A DNA stretch of 60,650 bases from Hyphomonas atlantica corrig. Its GTDB lineage: Bacteria > Pseudomonadota > Alphaproteobacteria > Caulobacterales > Hyphomonadaceae. The DNA lies in the NCBI RefSeq assembly GCF_000682715.1, contig NZ_AWFH01000009.1, positions 1 to 60,650 of the forward strand. Direction: 5' to 3'. The position numbers and the translations under genes were made by a program. Below the pieces are notes generated by a model. That model did no database searches. It was not told the origin of the DNA and was given only the letters and a program-made list of their open reading frames with translations. Positions 35,345 to 43,859 of this stretch are shown one piece after another; positions within the stretch are counted from its first letter, which is position 1, and each line of letters opens with the position of its first letter.

Positions 35345-36093
35345 GCCAGCAGTCCCAGATAGATGCCGATCTCGCTCGCTTGTTGGACCGCGCCTAGCGT
35401 GTCGCCGGTATAGCCTCCGAGCTTTGGCTCAAAGAAGGCGCGCATGGCGACATGCATCAGACACATGGCGACAAAGGACGACACGACGGCGACAAATGGC
35501 AACACCAGGAGACATATGGCGACAGCCCCCGACAGGGTGAGACAGGTGACCACAAGCGTGACAGCTGAAATCCCTTTGGCCACGGGCTTTCCGGTGCCTT
35601 CGTCCCGGACATAGCGGCTTGTCGCAATCACCAGCACGGCAGAGCCCCGCGACAGGCAATGCGCCAAAGGAAGCGCTGTGCAAACCCAGACAGGCGGCAG
35701 GGCAAACAATGCGCCCGCCTTCAGCGCCAAGGCCATGAACAAGGCTGTGGCGCCATAGGTGCCCAATCGGCTGTCTTTCATGATCTCCAGCGCGCGTGCC
35801 TTGTTGAGCCCGCCACCAATGCCATCGAACGTGTCAGCCAGCCCGTCCTCATGGAACGCGCCGGTTAACAGCAGGCTGGTGCCCATCGCGATCAGGATTG
35901 CCATCAGATGTGGCAGGACAAGCGCGGCAAGCCAGTAGATGCCCGTGCACACCAATCCGATCAGAAGGCCTACAAGCGCAAAGTAGCGAGGCGCCTCGGC
36001 CATGCGTTCAGGCGTGAATAGCCGGTCGGTGCGAAGCGGCAAGCGCGTCAGGAATTGCGCCGCGAGCACAAACTTCGCAAACTCGCCAATCAT
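35335..36093 (-). CDS. cobS: Adenosylcobinamide-GDP ribazoletransferase CobS
   Basis: A 252-residue membrane protein with about six helices and the CobS active segment AFHEDGLADTFDGIGGG near residue 80, rich in Asp for Mg binding. It joins AdoCbi-GDP (from CobU) to alpha-ribazole to form the lower ligand loop. Overlaps cobT by four bases and cobC by ten. Confidence 0.92.
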   Translation of the reverse strand: MIGEFAKFVLAAQFLTRLPLRTDRLFTPERMAEAPRYFALVGLLIGLVCTGIYWLAALVLPHLMAILIAMGTSLLLTGAFHEDGLADTFDGIGGGLNKARALEIMKDSRLGTYGATALFMALALKAGALFALPPVWVCTALPLAHCLSRGSAVLVIATSRYVRDEGTGKPVAKGISAVTLVVTCLTLSGAVAICLLVLPFVAVVSSFVAMCLMHVAMRAFFEPKLGGYTGDTLGAVQQASEIGIYLGLLAWL

Positions 36094-37127
36094 GCTGGCC
36101 CGCTTACGCCTGCGCTTTCAAAGCTCGCCATGTCGCGCAGCATGTCTGCGGCGGCTCTCACGAGCGGGAAGGCGAGCAGCGCGCCAGTCCCTTCGCCCAG
36201 TCGCATATTGAGTTGAAGCAGGGGCCTCGCCTCCAACGCGTCCAGAATGCGGGCATGGCCGGCTTCGGCCGACTGGTGGGCGAACACCATGTTCGCGCGG
36301 CTCTCCGGGGCAATTCTGGAAGCTGCCAGTGCTGCTGCCGAGGCAATAAACCCGTCGACGATCACGATCTTTCCAGCCGCAGCTGCGCCAAGCATGGCGC
36401 CCGTCATCATCGCGATTTCAAAGCCGCCATATTCCTGGAGCGCTGCCTTGGCGTCCAACTGCGCATCAGTCCGGGTGGCTGCAATTTCCAGCAGGGCGGA
36501 TTTGCGCTGAAGTCCGTCGTCATCAAGTCCTGTCCCGCGACCGGTGATTTCGGTGACCGGGAGACCCAGAACCTTCGCAGCCACAAGGCTGGCCGATGAC
36601 GTGTTGCCGATACCCATCTCTCCAAAGCACGCCACTGCTTCGTTGCCATCATGGCCAAGGGCGGAGCCTGATGCGAGCGCCGAGCGAACCTGGTCCGGTG
36701 TCATGGCGGGACGTTCGATGGCGTTCGCTGTGCCGTTCCCGATGCGCTTCTGGAGCAATCGCTCGTCAATGATCGGGTCCCCACATACGCCGGCATCCAC
36801 CACCTGAATTTCCGCGCCAACCGAGCGGGCAAACACATTTGCTGCGGCTCCTTCGGTCAGGAAGTTGAACACCATTTGGCGTGTCACCGCTTGGGGAAAC
36901 GCCGATACGCCAGCCAGCGCCATTCCGTGATCCGCTGCAAAGATGGTCAGGCGACACGTATCGGCCTGCGGGGTGAGGGTCTGCTGGATATTCGCGATCT
37001 GGGCTGCGAGAGTCTCGATCTCTCCCAGTGCGCCGAGCGGCTTGGTCTTGTTGTCGATAGCAGACTGAATCTCGGACAGCGATAGGGCGCTTGAGCCGGT
37101 TTGGAGGTCTGTTTCGGAAGATCGCAT
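36090..37127 (-). CDS. cobT: Nicotinate-nucleotide:dimethylbenzimidazole phosphoribosyltransferase CobT
   Basis: A 345-residue enzyme with KPLGALGEIETLA, FAADHGMALAGVSAFPQ, GEMGIGNTSSASLV, TGRGTGLDDDGL and the catalytic Glu in RLGEGTGALLAFPL near residue 313. It activates the lower-ligand base for B12. First gene of the cobTSCO operon. No riboswitch was found in the 150 bp before it, unlike the btuB operon. Confidence 0.94.
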   Translation of the reverse strand: MRSSETDLQTGSSALSLSEIQSAIDNKTKPLGALGEIETLAAQIANIQQTLTPQADTCRLTIFAADHGMALAGVSAFPQAVTRQMVFNFLTEGAAANVFARSVGAEIQVVDAGVCGDPIIDERLLQKRIGNGTANAIERPAMTPDQVRSALASGSALGHDGNEAVACFGEMGIGNTSSASLVAAKVLGLPVTEITGRGTGLDDDGLQRKSALLEIAATRTDAQLDAKAALQEYGGFEIAMMTGAMLGAAAAGKIVIVDGFIASAAALAASRIAPESRANMVFAHQSAEAGHARILDALEARPLLQLNMRLGEGTGALLAFPLVRAAADMLRDMASFESAGVSGPA

Positions 37128-37241
37128 TTCAATTGTTCCGCTCAGCTACGCTCTGGAAGAGCGGGTCTTATGCGGCCCAAGAGACAAATGTACAGGTGTT
37201 TCGTGCGCGCAACATTCTATGTTGCCATCGCTTTTTGGGTC

Positions 37242-37270
37242 GGAGGGAGCCACAAGGGGAGGCTCCCTCC
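37242..37270. terminator. Strong stem-loop upstream of cobT, downstream of membrane-protein gene
   Basis: GGAGGGAGCC (37242-37251) pairs perfectly with GGCTCCCTCC (37261-37270) around nine bases. It lies seven bases past the stop of the leftward gene at 37278. The T-run sits on the wrong side for a leftward terminator, so termination efficiency is uncertain. Confidence 0.5.
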
Positions 37271-37277
37271 AGAATTG

Positions 37278-37967
37278 CTAGAAAGGCTTCACTGCGCCGA
37301 AGAATGCAGTGGCAAGAATGCCAACCCAGTAGGTATAGGCCGTGCAGCGACCGATAAACATGGACCGTTGCAGCTTGCGTTCGACTTCGGCGTTCGGTCC
37401 CTTTTCAAGAATTGGGAACAATGCGCGCCATTCATGCATGATCAACCGCAGGATCACGCCGAGGATCAGCAGGCATCCATAGGTCAGCATCTTTGCCGAG
37501 TACCATTTCTGGCCGTCGCCTGCCTCGAATGGGCCATTGCCGAGAAGCGAGGAGATGGACAGGAACAACAGGGTCGGGATCAGCAGGTAACGCGTCCAGT
37601 CTTCAATGTTGGACAGGAACAGGCCGAGCTTGCTGCCACGATTGGCAAAGGCGCCCCACGTGATTGCCATCCAGACCACCCAGACGATCCACATTGCCAC
37701 GAGCCATCCGCCGCCGAGAGGCTGAAGACCCCATAGGTAGCCCATGTGCAGGCCGAGTGGCAGCAAGGAGATAATGCCGGTCCTTGCCATGATGTCGATC
37801 CGGTATGCCGTTTCCATGTGGCGGGCACGTTCTTCGAACGACAGTGAAGTGTTCACCACCTTGTAGCTGGTCTGGAAGACGCCCCATTCACCACCCAGCC
37901 AGTAGACCATGGCGACGATGTGCAACCATCTCAGGATGGCGAGTTCATGTGTTACGAAAAAATCCAT
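37278..37967 (-). CDS. Polytopic membrane protein of unknown function (CopD/HemJ-like layout)
   Basis: A 229-residue protein with about five membrane helices. The first has RWLHIVAMVYWLGGEW, resembling the His-containing first helix of CopD/HemJ-type integral membrane proteins, and further His lie at LGLHMGYLWG and IMHEWRAL. It is longer than HemJ (about 140-150 residues) and I cannot place it in a named family. Membrane-embedded His could bind haem or copper. It stands alone, leftward, between cobT and the ATP-grasp gene. Confidence 0.65.
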   Translation of the reverse strand: MDFFVTHELAILRWLHIVAMVYWLGGEWGVFQTSYKVVNTSLSFEERARHMETAYRIDIMARTGIISLLPLGLHMGYLWGLQPLGGGWLVAMWIVWVVWMAITWGAFANRGSKLGLFLSNIEDWTRYLLIPTLLFLSISSLLGNGPFEAGDGQKWYSAKMLTYGCLLILGVILRLIMHEWRALFPILEKGPNAEVERKLQRSMFIGRCTAYTYWVGILATAFFGAVKPF

Positions 37968-38294
37968 TGAGCCAAATTCCCTTCATGAGCCCTCAAAAGA
38001 TATATCATTAAAGTTTTCGAGCTTGTCGATACACTTCTGTGGATTTTTTCGCGACAGAAGGTGTCGTCCGGTCGTGTTAACGGTGTGGAAGCAGCTGACC
38101 GCACAACAGAATTTGCGTGCTGAGGCGGTTTCGACCTTTGGAGTGTTGACCCGACAATTTCTGATAGGTGCTCTTGGACTCTCTGTCCGGAACGGATCCC
38201 AAGGTTCACGAGCAATATTTGGCATGCGCCTTGCGTTGATATCGCTACAGAACTCGGCCGTCAGAGCCGATGTCAGATATTGGGATTGCGGCAC
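37968..38294. other. 327-bp AT-richer gap with candidate sigma-54 promoter
   Basis: Contains CTTCTGT/ACAGAAG as an inverted repeat near 38030-38060 and the -24/-12 element listed separately. No gene is supported in it. Confidence 0.6.
38219..38234 (+). promoter_or_regulatory. Candidate sigma-54 (-24/-12) promoter
   Basis: TTGGCATGCGCCTTGC matches the RpoN consensus TTGGCACGNNNNTTGC except for T in place of C, with GG and GC exactly ten bases apart. It lies 60 bases before the ATP-grasp start. No enhancer-binding protein is encoded nearby. Confidence 0.45.
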
Positions 38295-39374
38295 ATGCAA
38301 ACGACTCAGAACAGCAAGATACTGGTAGTGGTTCATGGCAGGGGACGTGGACGGGAGGTTCCGACAGGAAAGGCTTTCCAGAAGCGTTTGGCGCAAACAA
38401 ACCACTCCTTGCTCCAGGATATTCGAATTCACGAGACTGGAGCAGGCGTTCCAAGTTTGGCGGACGTGCGTGCAATTGTGTTCTGGCTGGGCGACCCGCT
38501 GCAACAGAAATATCCAGATTGCTATAGAGAGGCCACAGCTATCGCGGATGAGGCAGAGGCGCTCGGTTTGAAAGTGCTGAACCACCCAGAGGCGCTTTGC
38601 AATACGTCCAAGACGATGCAAGCGCGCATCTGGAGCGAAAAAAAGGTGCCGAGCGCTGCAGTTCGTCTGGTGCGGAATGACTCTCAATTGAGGTCCGCAG
38701 TATTCGAGTTGGGGAAGCCCTGCATTGTGCGGAGCGATTGCGAACATGCACAGCGCGATGTGACTATCGTCCGAAATCAGGAAGATCTTGCGCGTTGCCC
38801 ACTGACGTCCGGCACTGCATCAGCTGTTCTGCGGCTCTATGACATTCGCCAGGAGTACCGCGACGTACGGGGTGGGTTTTCGCACTTGTTCCGCGAGTAC
38901 CATCACAAGGCACGCGCCTTTGTGATTGGCGACCAGGTCATGGCCAGCCATCTGTTCTTCTCCAAAAGCCCTATCGTAGGTCTTTCAAATTCACTTTTCT
39001 CCCGAGAATCCAGCCACAATCGCGCCGTAGCGCGTAAATTCGGATATCACCGACATTTGCTTGACGAGTTGATTGAGGCGGATCAGCAATACTTCAACAG
39101 CCCAGTGCTTGGTCGTGCCCATCTTGTGCAGGCTGTCCGGAGCCTCGATCTTGATATCGCAGCGGTCGACTACAGTATTCGTCCCGATGGCCAGGTCATG
39201 ATATGGGAAGCGAACCCTTATTTCTGGCTGCCGGAAGGAGAGTCCAGCGTGCTCTCTGAAGAGCGACATGCTGTTCAACGTGTACAGAAGTCCTTCGACT
39301 GGATGGCTGACTGTCTTCAGGCGGCAACACCTCAGACCGGCACAGCCGAATTTGAGGAGGTTGTTTCGGCATGA
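38295..39374 (+). CDS. ATP-grasp ligase-like protein, unrecognised subfamily
   Basis: A 359-residue protein starting at the ATG at 38295. It opens with ILVVVHGRGRGREVPTGK, a Rossmann-like domain (about 8-85), then ATP-grasp elements: NTSKTMQARIWSEKKVPSA, the beta-strand KPCIVRSD (an Arg where many have Lys), KARAFVIGDQVMASH, and the Mg-binding end IAAVDYSIRPDGQVMIWEANP. ATP-grasp enzymes join a carboxylate to an amine or thiol through an acyl-phosphate. The substrate is unknown. It overlaps the acyltransferase gene by four bases, so the two act in one pathway. No strong ribosome-binding site was seen, so the start is uncertain. Confidence 0.75.
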   Translation: MQTTQNSKILVVVHGRGRGREVPTGKAFQKRLAQTNHSLLQDIRIHETGAGVPSLADVRAIVFWLGDPLQQKYPDCYREATAIADEAEALGLKVLNHPEALCNTSKTMQARIWSEKKVPSAAVRLVRNDSQLRSAVFELGKPCIVRSDCEHAQRDVTIVRNQEDLARCPLTSGTASAVLRLYDIRQEYRDVRGGFSHLFREYHHKARAFVIGDQVMASHLFFSKSPIVGLSNSLFSRESSHNRAVARKFGYHRHLLDELIEADQQYFNSPVLGRAHLVQAVRSLDLDIAAVDYSIRPDGQVMIWEANPYFWLPEGESSVLSEERHAVQRVQKSFDWMADCLQAATPQTGTAEFEEVVSA

Positions 39375-40447
39375 GCAACACCGCGAAATACGCCGCGTCC
39401 TCCATACCTGCTGCAAGGATTGATTGGGTCGATTACGCAAAGGGGATTTGCATCATACTCGTTGTGATGATGCACACCGTGAATGGTGTTGAGCAAGTGT
39501 TGGACGGCATGGGGTGGATGCATCCTGTGGTGGACTTCGCCCGGCCATTCCGAATTCCGGACTTTTTCCTGGTCGCGGGACTTTTTCTTGGGCGGAGTAT
39601 TCACGGCCCGCTCAGCGGCTATGTCGATCGGAAGATCGTACATTTCGTCTATTTCTACCTGCTCTGGCTGACGCTGCAGTTTCCTGTTCTGCACTTTGAC
39701 GGGATGGTCGAGCATCCTGGCTATTTTGTGAAGATGTGGTTGTTCAGCCTGGTAGAACCGAGCAACTCGCTTTGGTTCGTGCACATGCTGGCGATTTTCT
39801 ATGTTGTGACCCGTTTGCTCCGCAACGTACCGATATGGATTGTGTTTGCTGGGGCGTTCATTCTTCAATCGCTTTATCAGCTCGTCATAATCGACACAGG
39901 CTGGGGCATCATCGACCGCTTCTGCAACCGGTATGTCTATTTCTTTCTCGGCTACGCGTTCGCGCCACAGATATTCCAGTTTGCGGAACGCGCCGCGAAA
40001 GCGCCGTTGATTTGGCTTGCCGGACTAATGGCCTGGGCCGTGGTAAATTGGTGGGCTGTTACCTTGGACCTGCACGAGCAGGTCATCACCAGTTTCGTGT
40101 TCGGTATGGCAGGGGCTACCGCCGTCTGCGTGGTGTCGTCTCTTTTGACGCGGTTCAAGGCTGCTGACTTCCTGCGCTATTGCGGGCAGCACTCAATCGT
40201 CATTTACCTGACCTACGTATTTCCGCTCGTCCTGATGGAGCGTTTCGTGCTGCCGAAATTCGGGGCGCCGTTTGGCGACATCGGGCTGGCCAGTGCGCTG
40301 ACGCTTATCCTGGCTGTCGGCCTGCCGCTCATGTTCCATGCCCTGATCCGAGGCACGGCTTTGAACTTTCTGTATGTTCGGCCGAAATGGGCAAGCCTGA
40401 CAGCGAAACGCTCAGGAAAGGGCCGCGCTTCGCTGTCGGCGGAGTAA
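39371..40447 (+). CDS. Membrane acyltransferase (Acyl_transf_3/OafA type)
   Basis: A 358-residue protein with about ten membrane helices. It opens with RIDWVDYAKGICIILVVMMH, the acyltransferase-3 signature with the catalytic-region His, and has RPFRIPDFFLVAGLFLG as its second motif. Such enzymes O-acylate sugars, lipids or peptides using acyl donors from the cytosol. Translationally coupled (ATGA) to the ATP-grasp gene, which probably makes or primes the molecule it modifies. It converges on ychF with a 12-base gap. Confidence 0.85.
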   Translation: MSNTAKYAASSIPAARIDWVDYAKGICIILVVMMHTVNGVEQVLDGMGWMHPVVDFARPFRIPDFFLVAGLFLGRSIHGPLSGYVDRKIVHFVYFYLLWLTLQFPVLHFDGMVEHPGYFVKMWLFSLVEPSNSLWFVHMLAIFYVVTRLLRNVPIWIVFAGAFILQSLYQLVIIDTGWGIIDRFCNRYVYFFLGYAFAPQIFQFAERAAKAPLIWLAGLMAWAVVNWWAVTLDLHEQVITSFVFGMAGATAVCVVSSLLTRFKAADFLRYCGQHSIVIYLTYVFPLVLMERFVLPKFGAPFGDIGLASALTLILAVGLPLMFHALIRGTALNFLYVRPKWASLTAKRSGKGRASLSAE

Positions 40448-40459
40448 TTGTCGTAGGGA

Positions 40460-41557
40460 TCAGACGTTGAAGCGAAACAGCATCACGTCGCCATCCTGAA
40501 CGACGTATTCCTTGCCTTCGGCGCGCATTTTGCCAGCTTCCTTTGCGCCTGCTTCGCCATTGTGCGCGACATAGTCTTCAAAGGCGATCGTCTCGGCGCG
40601 AATGAAGCCCTTCTCGAAGTCGCCATGGATGACACCGGCGGCTTTCGGCGCTGTCCACCCTTTGCGAATGGTCCAGGCGCGAGACTCTTTCGGGCCTGCG
40701 GTGAAGTAGGTCTGCAAGTCCAGCAGGTCGTAGCCGGCGTGGATCAACCGGGTCAGGCCGGGCTCTTCCAGGCCGAGTGTCTCCAGATATTCGCCGCGGT
40801 CAGGATCATCCAGCAGCGCAAGCTCCGCTTCGATCTGTGCTGAAATCACGACGCACCCGGCGCCCTCTTGTTCGGCGCGTTCCTCGACGCGTTCGGAATA
40901 TTCGTTCCCGGTCGCCGCGCTCTCTTCGTCGACGTTCGCGACGAAAAGCACTGGCTTCGATGTCAGCAATTGCAGCATGTTCCAGGCTTTGATGTCGTCC
41001 TTAGCGACTTCTGCCCGGCGAGCAGGGCGACCTTCGGTCAATTCGGCGAGTGCTAGGTCGATCAGCGCCACCTGCGCCTTCGCTTCCTTGTCGCCGGAAT
41101 TCGCTTTCTTCACGACGCCGGCCTTGCGCTTTTCGAGGCTTTCGAGATCGGCCAGCATCAGCTCTGTTTCAACGACTTCGAAGTCGGCGATCGGATCGAC
41201 CTTGCCGCTGACATGCGTGATGTCGTCATTCTCGAAGCAGCGCAGGACGTAGATTACGGCGTCCGTCTCGCGAATGTTGGCCAAGAATTTGTTGCCCAGT
41301 CCTTCTCCCTGGGAAGCTCCTTCAACCAGGCCGGCAATGTCCACGAAGTTCATGCGGGCGGGAATGATTTCCTTCGACCCTGCCACTTCGGCCAGCTTCT
41401 GAAGGCGGGGCTCCGGAACGGCCACTTCACCGACGTTGGGTTCAATGGTGCAGAATGGATAATTGGCAGCCTGTGCGGCGGCTGTTTGCGTAAGCGCGTT
41501 GAAGAGCGTGGACTTACCCACATTTGGGAGGCCGACGATGCCGCATTTGAAACCCAT
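40460..41557 (-). CDS. ychF: Ribosome-binding ATPase YchF
   Basis: A 365-residue OBG-family protein: G1 GLPNVGKST at 8-16, [12 protein letters not shown] (G2), [10 protein letters not shown] (G3), and in place of the guanine-specific NKxD the NVDEE element of YchF, which prefers ATP. The C-terminal TGS-like domain holds GPKESRAWT and [19 protein letters not shown]. Normal full length. GGAG precedes its ATG at 41557. Confidence 0.95.
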   Translation of the reverse strand: MGFKCGIVGLPNVGKSTLFNALTQTAAAQAANYPFCTIEPNVGEVAVPEPRLQKLAEVAGSKEIIPARMNFVDIAGLVEGASQGEGLGNKFLANIRETDAVIYVLRCFENDDITHVSGKVDPIADFEVVETELMLADLESLEKRKAGVVKKANSGDKEAKAQVALIDLALAELTEGRPARRAEVAKDDIKAWNMLQLLTSKPVLFVANVDEESAATGNEYSERVEERAEQEGAGCVVISAQIEAELALLDDPDRGEYLETLGLEEPGLTRLIHAGYDLLDLQTYFTAGPKESRAWTIRKGWTAPKAAGVIHGDFEKGFIRAETIAFEDYVAHNGEAGAKEAGKMRAEGKEYVVQDGDVMLFRFNV

Positions 41558-41707
41558 GAGAGAGCTCCCGAATAATTGGTTACGCCGCGCAACTAGCGGT
41601 ATTCTCAGCCGAAAAACAGACTGAAATATCGCCTCACAGCGGAATTGGGTGGAATGTTAAGGGTCTATGGGTATGCTTGGCCTGTTACTTCAAGAGGTGG
41701 CGCGCAC

Positions 41708-42598
41708 ATGGCGTATGATGTTTTTCTGGTCTCGGCGATCGAGGATCGCGACATGGCGAAGCTTGTCGCGCGGCGTTTACGCTCCCTGAAGTTCAAGGTT
41801 TGGTTTGATCAGAAACAGACCGACAACACGTTTGACGCCAAGGATGCGCGCAATGCGGGCAATTCCGAATACATGCTGGTCATGTGGTCCAAGGATGCGG
41901 TGAAAAGTGATTGGGTGCGGGCAGCGGCCTCGGTGGGCCACTCACGTCCTGGCATGCTCGTTCAGACAAGCCTCGACAAAACCATTCCCTATGAACCGTT
42001 CAAGAGCGACAAGCGCTTTTCTATTGAAGGCATGACCTCCCGCAAGACGCCGGAAGGCTTCTACAAGATGATCGAAGAGCTCGGGCAGCGTGCTGGCCGG
42101 TCCGATCTGCGCGAATGGATGGGGTATGGCAAAAAGGACGAAGATGCGCGGGCCGATTGGATCGCGGCGCATCCAGACGATCCAATCGCTATTGACGACA
42201 AGAAGAAGCGCGAGAAGGCGATGGGCATCAAGCCTGCGCCAGCCGCAGAAACTGCGAGCGCTGCAGCGCTGGCGAAAGCTTCCGTCAAGCCTGTCCCGAG
42301 CCAGAGCGCCGTTCGCAAGCCTGTTGCCACAAATGCGACCAAGGCATCCGATCCGCTTGGAATGGGGTGGGGCACGCTCGCGGCTGTAGGTGCTGCTGTG
42401 TTTGCGATGTTCTTTCTCAGCTGGATCTTTCGGTCGCAGACGATTGCAGCTCCGGTTCACGCAGGTGCGCCAGGTGTTGGAAACGCTTATGTTCTGCAAC
42501 AGGCCTGTCCTGTTGGAGAGGTTCCCGCTTCGCTCCTGAAAGTGTTGGAGCCTGGCCCGATTATCAATGACACCGAAACGCCAGACTCCGAAGACTAG
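41708..42598 (+). CDS. TIR-domain membrane protein, probably without NADase activity
   Basis: A 296-residue protein with an N-terminal TIR domain (about 1-130: YDVFLVSAIEDRD, FKVWFDQKQ, SEYMLVMWSKDAVKSDWV), an Ala/Lys-rich linker (about 170-215) and one membrane helix (222-241) with a short tail holding one Cys. NADase-active TIRs have a Glu four residues after the Trp of the WxxxE motif (as in SARM1 DWVHKE); here the matching residue is Ala73 (DWVRAA), so catalysis is unlikely and a binding or scaffold role is inferred. The ATG at 41708 follows AAGAGGTGG; a longer frame has no such site. Not next to other defence genes. Confidence 0.82.
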   Translation: MAYDVFLVSAIEDRDMAKLVARRLRSLKFKVWFDQKQTDNTFDAKDARNAGNSEYMLVMWSKDAVKSDWVRAAASVGHSRPGMLVQTSLDKTIPYEPFKSDKRFSIEGMTSRKTPEGFYKMIEELGQRAGRSDLREWMGYGKKDEDARADWIAAHPDDPIAIDDKKKREKAMGIKPAPAAETASAAALAKASVKPVPSQSAVRKPVATNATKASDPLGMGWGTLAAVGAAVFAMFFLSWIFRSQTIAAPVHAGAPGVGNAYVLQQACPVGEVPASLLKVLEPGPIINDTETPDSED

Positions 42599-42599
42599 A

Positions 42600-43388
42600 T
42601 TACGCAAACATCGCGATCGTCTGTCGGCCGATCATGATTGGCTCACCGCGCGTATTCCAGAGTGTCATTGCCTGACTGTTGTATCCATCCTTTGACGCTT
42701 CCGCGATGTGGCGGGCAAGGAACCAGCCGTCATCCGTCTGGATATCGTCCGTCAGGAACTCTGCCATCCAGGTCATGGAACTGATCAAGGCTGGTTCGGT
42801 CAGCATGGCCATGGACGCTGGGGGCGGGGCATCCGCCAGCGCCAGAACAGAAATGTCACTTGGCGCGACGGCCCCATCCTTGTGACGCATCCACAGGGAC
42901 ATGTCGGCCTTGTCTGCACCCGACATGGGCGGCTGACCTGCGGCCAATCTCATATTGAAGTTCCGCGTGAAGGCCGGGCGGCGATTTGAATCTCCGAAGA
43001 AGGACATCGTTTCTTCCGGGGTGCTGACGTCCGGCGCGGGGAGGTTAGCAAAGTTCAGCCGGGACTCCCTGTGTGCGCCGAATGCAAAGATGGCTTCGGC
43101 AGCTACTCCGGTCTCGCCGGTCATCCGCACGCTTGTGAACACGGTGTTCTTGCCTTCACGCAGCAGTGTGGCGGTACATTCGACGTCACCGGAAACGGGG
43201 CCGACAAAGGCCACTTGGGCGGAGCGGATCTGTCGTCCGCCCGATGTTGGCAGCGCGGCCTTCAGGCAGAGCGCGGATGTCAGGCCGCCATAGGTCGTGC
43301 GCCCCTGCATCCAGGTCTCGGGAATGTGAAACGATATTGACCGGTCTCCGGTCTGCTTGCCGCTCTCCATGAGGGATGTGAAGTCCAT
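42600..43388 (-). CDS. Acyl-CoA thioesterase family protein (double hot-dog, TesB-like)
   Basis: A 262-residue protein with two hot-dog halves: WMQGRTTYGGLTSALCLKA in the first and MTWMAEFLTDD...GWFLARHIAE in the second, as in TesB-like thioesterases of the type often annotated as thioesterase family protein. It would hydrolyse acyl-CoA; substrate chain length unknown. GGAG precedes its ATG. It ends one base from the TIR stop (convergent). Confidence 0.8.
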   Translation of the reverse strand: MDFTSLMESGKQTGDRSISFHIPETWMQGRTTYGGLTSALCLKAALPTSGGRQIRSAQVAFVGPVSGDVECTATLLREGKNTVFTSVRMTGETGVAAEAIFAFGAHRESRLNFANLPAPDVSTPEETMSFFGDSNRRPAFTRNFNMRLAAGQPPMSGADKADMSLWMRHKDGAVAPSDISVLALADAPPPASMAMLTEPALISSMTWMAEFLTDDIQTDDGWFLARHIAEASKDGYNSQAMTLWNTRGEPIMIGRQTIAMFA

Positions 43389-43469
43389 TGAAAGTCTCCG
43401 TATCTTGCCGCTCAGACTTAGTCAGTTCCGGAAAAGAACCAACTGGTAACGCTGGGGCATCCAGATGCA

Positions 43470-43497
43470 AAAACGCCCCAGCTTTGACCGGGGCGTT
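43470..43497 (-). terminator. Terminator of the ferredoxin gene
   Basis: On the minus strand AACGCCCC (43490-43497) pairs with GGGGCGTT (43472-43479) around ten bases, followed by TTTTTG. It lies 25 bases after the ferredoxin stop. Confidence 0.85.
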
Positions 43498-43521
43498 GTG
43501 GATTGCGTTTTAAGGTTCAGA

Positions 43522-43842
43522 CTAGTGCTGGCTTTCCGGTGTGGTCACCTTCAGGCCGTCCAGCGCGTCCGATACGGTGATCTGACAGGACAGGCGGGAG
43601 TTTTCCTGAACGTTCTCGGCAAAATCCAGCATGGACTTTTCCATCTCTTCCTGTTCGCCAACCTTATCCATGAAGGCTGCGTCCACATAGACATGGCACG
43701 TGGCGCAGGCGCAGGCGCCGCCGCAATCGGCATCGATGCCGGGGATGGAATTCTTGATCGCGGCTTCCATTACGGTCTCGCCGTTCTGTGCCTCTACGAC
43801 ACGCTCAGTGCCGTCGTGATCGATATAGGTAATTTTCGCCAT
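43522..43842 (-). CDS. [2Fe-2S] ferredoxin (adrenodoxin type)
   Basis: A 106-residue ferredoxin with cluster ligands Cys40, Cys46, Cys49 (CGGACACATC, spacing C-x5-C-x2-C) and Cys86 (LSCQI), the adrenodoxin/putidaredoxin pattern. It should carry electrons from the reductase encoded immediately upstream to a cytochrome P450 or to Fe-S assembly. The ATG at 43842 gives the usual N-terminus MAKITYI and follows AAGGAG. No P450 gene is in the window. Confidence 0.9.
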   Translation of the reverse strand: MAKITYIDHDGTERVVEAQNGETVMEAAIKNSIPGIDADCGGACACATCHVYVDAAFMDKVGEQEEMEKSMLDFAENVQENSRLSCQITVSDALDGLKVTTPESQH

Positions 43843-43859
43843 GGGCCGGTTTCTCTCCT

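Noticed and set aside
37128..37277. A second cobalamin riboswitch ahead of cobT
   Set aside because: No B12 box or CGCAACTGTGA-type core was found in this gap.
41708..43388. TIR gene plus neighbours as an antiphage operon
   Set aside because: The neighbours are ychF and a thioesterase on the other strand, and the TIR seems to lack its catalytic Glu.
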